From positions 124,001-188,000 of the forward strand of contig CAJTCS010000001.1 in NCBI GenBank assembly GCA_910574995.1: a stretch of 64,000 bases of DNA, written 5' to 3'. Under the pieces are notes generated by a model. That model ran no database searches. It had not been told where the DNA came from and worked only from the letters and a program-made list of their open reading frames with translations. The stretch comes from Oscillospiraceae bacterium (lineage in GTDB: Bacteria > Bacillota > Clostridia > Oscillospirales > Acutalibacteraceae). The position numbers and the translations under genes are program-made. Shown piece after piece: positions 17,683-24,675 of this stretch (positions are counted from its first letter, which is position 1; every line of letters starts with the position of its first letter).

Positions 17683-17728
17683 TTCAAATACACCCTCACC
17701 TTTGGGAAAAATATCTTTTTGGTCGTCC
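17683..17728 (+). repeat. Right copy of island direct repeat (att-like)
   Basis: It reads TTCAAATACACCC, a variable gap, TTTGGG and AAAAATATCTTTTT. It matches 14386-14430 at about 31 of the first 38 positions by hand alignment. Base composition returns towards GC-rich within 50 bases of this copy. Confidence 0.55.
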
Positions 17729-17740
17729 GTTTACATGTAG

Positions 17741-17787
17741 GAACCGGCTCTACACGGCCAAAATGGCTGTGCAGGGCCGGTTTTTTG
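17741..17787 (+). terminator. Intrinsic terminator at the right end of the island
   Basis: GAACCGGC...CACGGCC pairs with GGCTGTG...GCCGGTT around AAAAT, followed by TTTTT. It would end transcription coming from the SIR2 gene. Confidence 0.75.
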
Positions 17788-17794
17788 TGTTTGG

Positions 17795-17816
17795 TGCAAC
17801 TAAAATAATAGTTGCA
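17795..17816. repeat. Perfect 8-bp inverted repeat, possible operator or integrase arm site
   Basis: TGCAACTA and TAGTTGCA are separated by six bases. Two further TGCAAC copies follow near 17863 and 17874 as AAATGCAACA direct repeats. The cluster of TGCAAC words in otherwise gene-free DNA could be protein-binding sites. Confidence 0.35.
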
Positions 17817-17904
17817 AAACCGGTATTTTATGGCTGAAAATAGGGGTTTATAGGACAAATGCAACATGAAATGCAACACGGGGTTTCCGGGGTATGCCAG
17901 CCCG

Positions 17905-18681
17905 TCAGTGTCTTACAATGTAGGTATAATACCGGGCCAGCTTGTCTGGCAGGGCGTCTTTATCATCCAGGAAAGCTTCGGCCATACAGGCGTAGAAATC
18001 CACGTTGTTTGCACCAAGCTTCTTTGCAACCGCCGCGTAATCCGAGTACACCATATTCATGGCCACAAAAAACTCTATGGGGCCGCAGGCAATGCCCTTC
18101 TGGGATCTTACCTGGTTTGTCTGCTCCATAGACCAATGGGGGCCGTGGCTGCCGTCTTCATTTTCCATGGATTGCGTCCATTCCTCCGCCATTTCTTTTG
18201 TAAGCTTAGGGGCGCTTCCGCCAAATCCCCTGGTATATTCCCCGCCGCCCTGGGGGCGCGTCTCATCCCTGGGCGGGTACTCCATAGAGGAACGGTACCG
18301 ATGGGGGCTGTCCTCTGGCAGCCGTTCCATTTGGCCGTCCAGCACAAACCCGATCCGGTTCATGGGCTTTTGTACCCTCCTTTCTTCCTGCCCCCCATCG
18401 TAGTATGGGGGCTCGTAAGGGCCCCTATAATGGGGGTACTGCCAGCTGTCCCATTTGTCCGGGTGGCCTCCCATGCGGTTCTGGGGGGCATACCGCCCGT
18501 TGTCATAGTGCTCCCGGCCCCGCCGGTCTCGGAAACGGCTTTCCTCTGGGGCGTAACCTGGAAACTCCCGGGGGTCTCCGTAGTAATCCTGGGGCCTGCT
18601 ATACCCGCGCTGGGCATCGGGGTATTCCCGGCCCCGGCGGGTGTTGGGACGCATCAGCAGCATCCTAGTTGATCGTTTCAT
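17905..18681 (-). CDS. Phage-like protein with disordered N-terminus (DUF7841-like)
   Basis: A 258-residue protein. Residues 1-150 are rich in Arg, Tyr, Pro and Gly and look disordered. The C-terminal 100 residues (LTKEMAEEWTQSMENEDG, HWSMEQTNQVR, FFVAMNMVYSDY, FLDDKDALPDKLARYY) form a compact helical domain that I recognise from small phage-associated proteins of gut Firmicutes. AAGGAGGGGG precedes the start. It is the last of four minus-strand genes. Molecular function is unknown. Confidence 0.6.
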   Translation of the reverse strand: MKRSTRMLLMRPNTRRGREYPDAQRGYSRPQDYYGDPREFPGYAPEESRFRDRRGREHYDNGRYAPQNRMGGHPDKWDSWQYPHYRGPYEPPYYDGGQEERRVQKPMNRIGFVLDGQMERLPEDSPHRYRSSMEYPPRDETRPQGGGEYTRGFGGSAPKLTKEMAEEWTQSMENEDGSHGPHWSMEQTNQVRSQKGIACGPIEFFVAMNMVYSDYAAVAKKLGANNVDFYACMAEAFLDDKDALPDKLARYYTYIVRH

Positions 18682-18693
18682 ATATCCCCCTCC

Positions 18694-19095
18694 TTATGTT
18701 GCGGGCGCAGGCGCGGCGGGAGCTGTGCCGTCGATACTACGCAGGTTGTTGGTAGGGCAGGGGCAGGCATTCCCAAGCAGCTTGAAGCTGCCGCCTGTGG
18801 CGCTGGTAGCAACTACTGTAGAATACCGCGTGCGGGTGCGCAGGGCGCAGGCTGTCAACTGGGCGCAGCAGCGGTTGGTCAAGGGGTATTGCTGTGTCCC
18901 TGTGCCGATGGTGGCCACCACAGGGGCGTTGATAGTTGTTTCGGCGGGGATGGCCTGGGCCACAACGATGCAGTATTTACAGCCGTTGTTATAGCTGCCA
19001 GCGGGCAGGTTGACCACCAGGTTGCCGCCGGCAAAGGTGACAGACTGGCTGATTACCAGCTTGTCACACAGCTTACATACAGGTTTACATGCCAT
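18694..19095 (-). CDS. Cys-rich beta-rich small protein, phage-associated
   Basis: Starting at the ATG 19095 (GAGGAG eight bases upstream; an in-frame ATG at 19140 lacks one) it is 133 residues. The N-terminus MACKPVCKLCDKLVISQ has three closely spaced Cys. The remainder is Val/Thr/Ala-rich, with predicted strands and further Cys (CCAQLTACALR, LLGNACPC). It resembles a small virion or surface beta-sandwich. It is in operon with its neighbours; no family assignment. Confidence 0.6.
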   Translation of the reverse strand: MACKPVCKLCDKLVISQSVTFAGGNLVVNLPAGSYNNGCKYCIVVAQAIPAETTINAPVVATIGTGTQQYPLTNRCCAQLTACALRTRTRYSTVVATSATGGSFKLLGNACPCPTNNLRSIDGTAPAAPAPAT

Positions 19096-19212
19096 AAAAT
19101 CACTCCTCAAATCAAGGAACCATTTTGCCAATACTGGCAAAATGGCCCCGAAGTCATCACCCGGTATTCGGGGAAATCATCATTTTGTTGGCTTCAACAA
19201 AACCGGCCCGTT

Positions 19213-20013
19213 TCAGCAGCCACAGCCCTGGCTGCATCCACATCCGCCGTTATACCCGCCCTGGGGCACGCAATAGGGGTAGGGTGCGGGTACGGCATAG
19301 GAGGGCACGGGCTGGGGCGGGCGCAGCTGGGCCACGGCGCTATTCAGGGCCGCGTCGAAGAACGCGTTCTGGTTGGCCTGGCTTTGGGCCAGGTTCAGGG
19401 CGTTTACCTGGCCGCGAAGGGCCGCGATGGTTTCATCCTTACGGCTCATTTCCATGGCGTCCAGCTTGGCGATTACCCGGTCGGTATCGTTGTGGGCGTT
19501 CTGGATGATGGCGGTGGTGTTGGTGGCCAGGTTGTAGTTGGTGTCGCAGAAGCCGCGCTCAATCTGCCGCTGGGTCTCGCAGCAACAGGAAGCCAGCTGT
19601 CTGCCCAGGGCGTTGAAGCCCGCCTGGGTCTGATAGCCCAGGTTGCACACAGCGTTGTCTACCCCGTGGAAGCCCTGGAGCATAGCCACGTTGGTACTGT
19701 TGAAACCAGACATGATGCTGCTGTTCATGGCGTAGAAGCCGTCGCATAGCCCCTGGGAAATGCCGTCCAGCTTGCCGATGATGTTGGCGGTGTCAAACCC
19801 CCGCTGGATGTCGGCCTGTGTGGCGGCGGTGGCTGCATAGCCCCCGCCGTTGTTGCCGCCGAAACCGCCGCCAAAGCCGCCGTTGCCCCAGCCAAACAGG
19901 GCAAAGATCAGGAAAGCCCAGATCCATTCGCCGCCAAAGCCGCCGTTGTTACAGTTGTTGTTGCCGTTGCTGTCCGCCCCCAGGGCGTAGCCAGTTGCGA
20001 AATCGTTGTCCAT
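19213..20013 (-). CDS. Gly/Asn-rich protein with hydrophobic segment and Cys-rich tail
   Basis: A 266-residue protein. MDNDFATGYALGADSNG is followed by a Trp/Phe hydrophobic stretch (WIWAFLIFALFGW) and Gly-rich repeats. A helical coiled region comes next (IQRGFDTANIIGKLDGISQG) with CCCETQRQIERGFCD, and the tail ends GGCGCSQGCGC. I have seen this layout in phage-like clusters of Oscillospirales, but its role is undescribed. AAAGGAG precedes the start. The Cys-rich end suggests disulfide or metal cross-linking. Confidence 0.6.
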   Translation of the reverse strand: MDNDFATGYALGADSNGNNNCNNGGFGGEWIWAFLIFALFGWGNGGFGGGFGGNNGGGYAATAATQADIQRGFDTANIIGKLDGISQGLCDGFYAMNSSIMSGFNSTNVAMLQGFHGVDNAVCNLGYQTQAGFNALGRQLASCCCETQRQIERGFCDTNYNLATNTTAIIQNAHNDTDRVIAKLDAMEMSRKDETIAALRGQVNALNLAQSQANQNAFFDAALNSAVAQLRPPQPVPSYAVPAPYPYCVPQGGYNGGCGCSQGCGC

Positions 20014-20162
20014 AAAAAACTCCTTTCAGTTATTGCAAGCCGGGGATGCTTCCCCGGGTGTTGCCGTTGGGGAAGCGGTTTTTTCTCAAGTGGCCCGCAA
20101 AACTGAAAGAAGCGTACACGCCGCGCCGTATGGCTGCGGCAGCCCTACTTTTATGAGGTTTG

Positions 20163-20408
20163 TTATTTTGGCAGCGTAATCCCTAAATGCCCAGCAAAGT
20201 CCTGTAAAGACAAGCCCTTTTCTTTTGCCATGTTTTCGGCGATTTGCCGCATTTGTTGGGGGTTTTTCCCCTGGATGGCCTGTAAGGTTTGGGTTGCATG
20301 GGGGCTTTTGCCAGCGGCCTGTTGCAGTACTTGCCTGTAATCACCAGAACGCATGGCGTTCATAAACTGGAAAATGGGATGGTTTGCCATGGGGTTAGGT
20401 ATCTGCAT
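20163..20408 (-). CDS. Small phage-associated helical protein
   Basis: An 81-residue protein rich in Gln, Asn and Met: NPMANHPIFQFMNAMRSGDY, then GKNPQQMRQIAENMAKEKGL. It resembles small proteins next to the preceding gene family in gut Firmicutes phages. AAAGGAG precedes the start. It is the first gene of the minus-strand set. Function unknown. Confidence 0.6.
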   Translation of the reverse strand: MQIPNPMANHPIFQFMNAMRSGDYRQVLQQAAGKSPHATQTLQAIQGKNPQQMRQIAENMAKEKGLSLQDFAGHLGITLPK

Positions 20409-20461
20409 CCGGTTTCTCCTTTCTCACGGTACGCGGGGAGGGTTTCAGCTCGCCGGGGCGC

Positions 20462-20759
20462 TTAGGCACAACAGACGAATATTTTGAAGCACCCTATGAA
20501 GAATACCCCATTATGGTATGCGGTCAGACAGTTATCCTCACAAACGGGAATCTTGCCGAAGCCCTGTCTGCCTTGCCGGAGAAAAAACGGGAAATCATTT
20601 ACCTTTATTTTTTTCGGGCGTTACACACAACAGGAAATCGGGGAAATGTACGGACGCTGCCGGAGTACCACCGGGTATCAAATCCGCAGGACGTTAAAAC
20701 TCCTGCAAAGGAAAATGGAGGTGCTTTCACATGGGGACTCCGAATCTTTTGCCCTATGA
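20462..20759 (+). pseudogene. Sigma-70-like factor of conjugative element, truncated and frameshifted
   Basis: Frame 1 reads TTDEYFEAPYEEYPIM then LAEALSALPEKKREIIYLYF. After a run of seven Ts (20608-20614) the protein continues in the +1 frame as GRYTQQEIGEMYGRCRSTTG, the region-4 helix-turn-helix, to the stop at 20759. This is the small sigma factor usually paired with an HTH_16 protein in Tn916/Tn1549-type elements. The N-terminal third is also missing, so the gene is broken at both levels. Confidence 0.7.
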
Positions 20760-20955
20760 AACGATTGTCCGGGCGACCAGCGGCGAGCCGGAAGCCGTGG
20801 ACGAGGTTTTACGGCATTACAGCAAGCGAATCCGAATCGCCGCCATTGAAAACGGGCATATCGACAGAGATACCGAGGACAGTATAAAATCCCGGCTTGT
20901 TGCCGCATTGTTCAAGTTCCGTTTTGATGAACAGCCATACCACAAAACTGAATAA
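20731..20955 (+). CDS. HTH_16-type helix-turn-helix protein of conjugative element
   Basis: A 74-residue protein: MGTPNLLPYETIVRATSGEP, then AVDEVLRHYSKRI and RDTEDSIKSRLVAALFKFRF. It matches the small helix-turn-helix proteins that follow the sigma-like gene in Tn916/Tn1549-type elements. GGAG at 20718-20721 supports the start, and it overlaps the sigma remnant as usual. Probably intact, but its partner is broken. Confidence 0.72.
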   Translation: MGTPNLLPYETIVRATSGEPEAVDEVLRHYSKRIRIAAIENGHIDRDTEDSIKSRLVAALFKFRFDEQPYHKTE

Positions 20956-21493
20956 CCGCCGCTACATAGAAACGGCACACCAAGACAGGAAATCAAGAAA
21001 AGGTTTCCTGTTTTTTGCGTCCATTTTTGGCATTTTCAAAAATCGCCGGTATTATGCCGTGCAAAGGGGATAGAAAGAAATTCCCTCTCACGTTTGGCAA
21101 ATCCGCAGGCTGTCCGTGGAGGGCGAGCGAGAAGAAATTTTCAAAAATTCCCGCCTATTCGGGCTTGCGTGGTGTTGTAAGGAATGAGGGGGAATTTCTG
21201 CAAATCAACGTCCATTTTCCTTTTTGCTGGTTTGTAGGTATTAGCGAGAGAAATATCGCTGTTGTTTTGGCAAAATCCCCGCTTGCGGCACTAAACTCAG
21301 AAGATGTATCTTGACAAGTACGCCCTGTTGGAAGCGGCAAAAATAAGCAAGAAAAACCCCGTCCCCCATCCGGGACTGAAAATGCTTGGACAGAGGCGGG
21401 GCTTTGGATGTTAAAGCGTTCTGGCGCAAGGCTTCTGGACGAGGTAGGTAGTGAGCAGCGGCTGACGAGGTTTTCCCTTGGACTTTCTCATAA
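20956..21493. other. Gene-free stretch, end of a mobile-element module
   Basis: About 540 bases without a supported gene. It contains the terminator after the HTH_16 gene, a short ATG frame at 21305 (36 codons, no clear homology) and a perfect inverted repeat at 21471-21500. It joins directly to the truncated phage head gene. Confidence 0.6.
20986..21016 (+). terminator. Intrinsic terminator after the HTH_16 gene
   Basis: CAGGAAA (20986-20992) pairs with TTTCCTG (21004-21010) and is followed by six Ts. Confidence 0.75.
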
Positions 21494-21500
21494 GGGAAAA
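21471..21500. repeat. Perfect 9-bp inverted repeat at the element/phage junction
   Basis: TTTTCCCTT (21471-21479) and AAGGGAAAA (21492-21500) are separated by 12 bases, and a partial AAGGGAAAA copy follows. It sits where the open frame of the phage head gene begins, so it may be an element end, an origin-of-transfer hairpin or a terminator relic. Confidence 0.4.
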
Positions 21501-21538
21501 ATCAAGGGAAAAGGGCAGACAATAAAACATATTACTAC

Positions 21539-22426
21539 ATGAGGCTGAAAGAAAACTTTTATGATGGAAATGGGCTTGCCACTTTGGACAACCGCACCCG
21601 CCATGCCCACCGCATCCTTGACCGCCAGAGGGCTAAAATGGACAAGCCCTTTGAGATTGACGGCCATGAAATATGGTATCCCGGCGACAGCAGCGCCCCG
21701 GGGTATCTGGTGTATAATTGCCGCTGCACCCTGATTGCGCATGTGAAAGGCGTACCAAAATCCCCAAACCCATTGCGGCGCGCCAGAGACCCTAAAACAG
21801 GGAAAAGCGTCCTAATCTCCGATATGAGTTATGCCCAGTGGGAAAGCTGGAAAAGTGCTGAAAACCGGTATGTTTGGGAGGCATTCCAGAAGAAAGGGCA
21901 GAATTATTCCGCAGATCAAAAGCAATTTGCAGAATACCAGTCTGTTTTGGGCAAAAACGCGCCAAAATCTTTTGAAAAATTCCAGGATTTGAAGTATAAT
22001 AATCCTGAGAAATGGGATTACACAAAACGCCTTACTGGATATATGAGAAAATACCCGGACAGCGATAAAAAGTATTTTGATGTGCAGGAAGCATTGAAAG
22101 CCCAGGGTATCAAAAAGGGCGTTGTGCTTCCACCGGTGCAAAAGCAGGCGTTCATACTGCCAAGCGGAACACACGACCCCTATCATATTATGCACCGTAT
22201 GTCGGAACGCGGCATTACAGACGATGAAATCCGCAGTTACATGACAGATGCGAAAATCATGTTGGTGCAGTGGGGCGGACAGCGGCAGCGTTTTGTCGGA
22301 GCGGACGGAATGTGTGTGGTGACGAGAGACGGAGACAATTGGATATTCAAAACCGCCTGGAAAAAATCGGACTATGACGAAGAAGCGGATAAAATTTTGG
22401 AGGCGATAAAAAATGCTGGATTATAG
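21539..22426 (+). CDS. Phage minor head protein C-terminus with toxin-like domain (5'-truncated)
   Basis: A 295-residue frame. The first 75 residues, with RTRHAHRILDRQ, WYPGD and YNCRCTLI, are the C-terminal end of an SPP1 gp7/Mu gpF-like minor head protein; the main head domain is missing. A helical linker follows, then a C-terminal domain with PYHIMHRMSERGITDDEIRS and RFVGADGMCVVTRDGDNWIF. It resembles the small RNase-like domains that some phages carry at this position. The frame is open upstream only to about 21494, where a stop occurs, so the 5' part has been lost. The toxin reading is inference. Confidence 0.6.
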   Translation: MRLKENFYDGNGLATLDNRTRHAHRILDRQRAKMDKPFEIDGHEIWYPGDSSAPGYLVYNCRCTLIAHVKGVPKSPNPLRRARDPKTGKSVLISDMSYAQWESWKSAENRYVWEAFQKKGQNYSADQKQFAEYQSVLGKNAPKSFEKFQDLKYNNPEKWDYTKRLTGYMRKYPDSDKKYFDVQEALKAQGIKKGVVLPPVQKQAFILPSGTHDPYHIMHRMSERGITDDEIRSYMTDAKIMLVQWGGQRQRFVGADGMCVVTRDGDNWIFKTAWKKSDYDEEADKILEAIKNAGL

Positions 22427-22634
22427 CGCAGATCACTACTGCCCTGCATATAAGAAGGTTATTTCTGCGGATTTGTGTTATGATTCCCTGTGTTGTTTAA
22501 CAGGCGAGTTCAAGATTTCATCCACAAAAGAACTTGCGGAAATTGAGGATATTGAAGCGGCCCGTATCGCCTGTAAGAAGTGCCCGTACAGCGACTTGAA
22601 CGGCGGCATGGACAAATGGGATTCGGAGGATTGA
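22413..22634 (+). CDS. Small Cys-rich protein, possible partner of the toxin-like domain
   Basis: A 73-residue acidic protein overlapping the previous gene by 14 bases. Cys pairs in HYCPAYKKVISADLCYD, SLCC and ACKKCPYSD could bind zinc. Position directly behind a toxin-tailed phage head protein makes an immunity or regulatory role possible. No family recognised. Confidence 0.55.
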   Translation: MLDYSADHYCPAYKKVISADLCYDSLCCLTGEFKISSTKELAEIEDIEAARIACKKCPYSDLNGGMDKWDSED

Positions 22635-22635
22635 C

Positions 22636-22998
22636 ATGGCGAAAGACAATTACCACGTTATCGTGTACCAGATACTTGCGTATCTGTATCAGTGCTTGAA
22701 ATCCGGGAAAGACATTGACACTAAAATGTTGGGCAGGGATAGCGAATATTTTTCCGCTGGCGGGAAAGCGGCAAGTGAAAGATATTGGTGCTATATCCTG
22801 TATCACCTGCAAAGTATGGGACTGGTTGACGGCATTATTTTTTCCGGTAGGGTGAATAACTATCCCTATGAGCGGCCGATTCGCTGGGGTGACTGCATGA
22901 TTACACCGATTGGCATAGAATATTTAACCGACAACTCCTTCCTGACAAAAGCAAAAGAATTTTTGAAGGATGCGAAGGCGGTAATTCCGTTTGTTTGA
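22636..22998 (+). CDS. YjcQ-like protein, phage-associated
   Basis: A 120-residue protein. NYHVIVYQILAYLYQCLKSG, YWCYILYHLQSMGLVDGI and ITPIGIEYLTDNSFLTKAKE match the winged-helix-like YjcQ family common in Firmicutes prophages next to the minor head gene. The start is one base after the preceding stop. Function is unestablished. Confidence 0.7.
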   Translation: MAKDNYHVIVYQILAYLYQCLKSGKDIDTKMLGRDSEYFSAGGKAASERYWCYILYHLQSMGLVDGIIFSGRVNNYPYERPIRWGDCMITPIGIEYLTDNSFLTKAKEFLKDAKAVIPFV

Positions 22999-23010
22999 AT
23001 GGAGGATAAA

Positions 23011-23298
23011 ATGGCAAATACCATGCACATCGAAATCACCGACAACAGCGGGGAGGTGAAAGAAGAATTTGAAGCCGCCTGCCTCCGTGCCCTGGAAACA
23101 TGCGGGCTTACCGCAGAGGGCTGCGCCAAAAAGCTGTGCCCTGTGGACACCGGCAACCTGCGCAACTCCATTACCCACCAGGTAGACCCAGGCGAACCCG
23201 CCGCCTACATTGTCCAGCCCCCTACGCCTGTCAATTTCCCCACCAACTGCTGCGGGCAGTTCATAGGCTGGGGTAACAACGGCTGCGGCAGCTGCTAA
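23011..23298 (+). pseudogene. HK97 gp10-like tail protein, truncated or fused
   Basis: From the ATG at 23011 (GGAGG five bases earlier) 95 residues are encoded. LRALETCGLTAEGCAKKLCP then VDTGNLRNSITHQV is a typical gp10 head-tail protein N-terminus. After AAYI the family pattern stops and the frame ends in NCCGQFIGWGNNGCGSC. That tail looks like the Cys/Gly-rich proteins found at 18.7-20 kb. I read it as a deletion joining two phage genes. Confidence 0.55.
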
Positions 23299-23361
23299 AA
23301 TCCAATAACGAGCAGCTTTCTGGTATTTTCGGAGTGTTCGGCCCCGTGCCGGTTTTAACAG

Positions 23362-23538
23362 ATGAACAGCGCCGCGGCTATCGTTGCTCCCGCCACTGTG
23401 GGCGGCCTGTTCAACGTCCATACAGCGGCACTCGTGGATGTGCCCCGGAGTTGCTGCCTGGTCATTGCGCTGGAAAACACCAGCACCCAGGCGATTACGG
23501 CCCAGAATGTCAACGTGATCGTTGACCGCGTGGCATGA
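23362..23538 (+). pseudogene. Short beta-rich remnant of a phage-like protein
   Basis: A 58-codon frame with AAIVAPATVGGLFNVHTAAL then CCLVIALENTSTQA and a VNVIVDRVA end. The Ala/Val/Thr-rich, Cys-pair style resembles the virion-like protein at 18694. There is no ribosome site before the ATG, so this is probably the 3' end of a deleted gene. Confidence 0.4.
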
Positions 23539-23821
23539 GATAGGCTTTTGATTTGACGGACAAGCTCTGCGGGGACTGGAGGGGGTTGCCCGCAAGCCGG
23601 CGAGGCCCACATGGGCGCCGGGAAGCTGCCCTTAAAAGGGAGGCTATTATGCCTTTGGGTGGGTTGCAATGTTTGTAGCCTTTGAAGAGGCAGGCCCCCA
23701 CCCATGCCCCAACACCGGCCCCTCCTTCCTAAACGGCCCCTACCGGGCTTCCGTCTGCCATGCACCCCAAGGCCGCCAGCGGAATAGGATAGGGCAGAAC
23801 CTGAAAAAGGAGGCGGCCCCC

Positions 23822-24394
23822 TTGCCTATCCGCATTTTTATCGACCAAGGCCACAACCCCCAAGGCGTGAACGCCGGGGCAGAAGGGAACGGCCTGCGCG
23901 AGCAGGACATCAACTATAACGTGGGCAGCTATCTAAAAGAGCTTTTGGACGGCGACCCCCGCTTCCAAGCCCGGGTATCCCGGCGGACCCCCACGGAATC
24001 TTTGGGGACGAGCAACGCGACCAGCCTGCGGGCCCGGGTAGATATGGCAAATTCCTGGCCGGCAAACTACTTTATCAGCATCCATTGCAATTCCAACCCC
24101 AGCCCGACCCTTAACGGTACCGAAGCCTACGTATACCAGCAGAATACGCAGGCGTACTGGCTGGCCCAGCACATCCTCAACGGCATTGTCCAGCAGACGG
24201 GCATCCGGGACAACGGCGTGCGCATAAACCCTTCCCTGTATGTGCTGCGCAAAACCAAAATGCCCGCCGTGCTGGCAGAGCTGGGGTATCTGTCGAACCC
24301 ACGGGACGCTGAAAAGCTCCGCAACGACCAGTGGGGCTTTGCCCAGGGCATCTACCTGGGGCTGCTAAGTTATTTCGGCTTCCGGCAATTATGA
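23822..24394 (+). CDS. N-acetylmuramoyl-L-alanine amidase (Amidase_3)
   Basis: A 190-residue zinc amidase starting at TTG 23822, which has AAGGAGG eight bases upstream (a longer frame from 23669 lacks one). FIDQGHNP holds the first zinc His, GAEGNGLREQ the zinc Glu, YFISIHCNSNP the second His, and AVLAELGYLSNP the catalytic Glu. It cleaves the amide between muramic acid and the stem peptide. There is no signal peptide, as in phage endolysins that leave with a holin. It is probably the lysis gene of the degraded prophage. Confidence 0.85.
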   Translation: MPIRIFIDQGHNPQGVNAGAEGNGLREQDINYNVGSYLKELLDGDPRFQARVSRRTPTESLGTSNATSLRARVDMANSWPANYFISIHCNSNPSPTLNGTEAYVYQQNTQAYWLAQHILNGIVQQTGIRDNGVRINPSLYVLRKTKMPAVLAELGYLSNPRDAEKLRNDQWGFAQGIYLGLLSYFGFRQL

Positions 24395-24539
24395 AAAGGG
24401 GCGGGATTTGCCAATAGGGAATATAAAATTGCATAGCTGGAATTTTATAATACCATAAGAGGATTTCTATAAATTGCATTAGGGTTTTTGTGCAAACCGT
24501 ATATTTTTGCCGGCTCTGCTTCTGTTTTCCTTTTCTGTC

Positions 24540-24568
24540 TTGCATAATCCCCAGAAATCCGCTATAAT
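24540..24568 (+). promoter_or_regulatory. Promoter of the PTS enzyme I gene
   Basis: TTGCAT and TATAAT are 17 bases apart, about 110 bases before the gene and at the beginning of the GC-rich chromosomal region. Confidence 0.65.
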
Positions 24569-24675
24569 ACAATATACTATAAGAAGCCGCGGCTTGCCTG
24601 GGCTCCCCCCAGCAAGCCCACAGCCTAAAATGGGGCCCTGGGGAAGGGCGGGAATGGGAAAGGCGGGTGTCAAGT

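Noticed and set aside
17676-17700. T-arm-like GGTTCAAATA sequence suggesting a tRNA 3' end
   Set aside because: No acceptor, anticodon or D-arm could be found upstream. The word belongs to the repeat copy instead.
21305-21415. 36-codon frame after the HTH_16 gene
   Set aside because: No ribosome site and no recognisable pattern.
23669-23821. Extended N-terminus of the amidase
   Set aside because: The TTG at 23822 has a strong ribosome site, and the upstream 51 residues show no conserved pattern.
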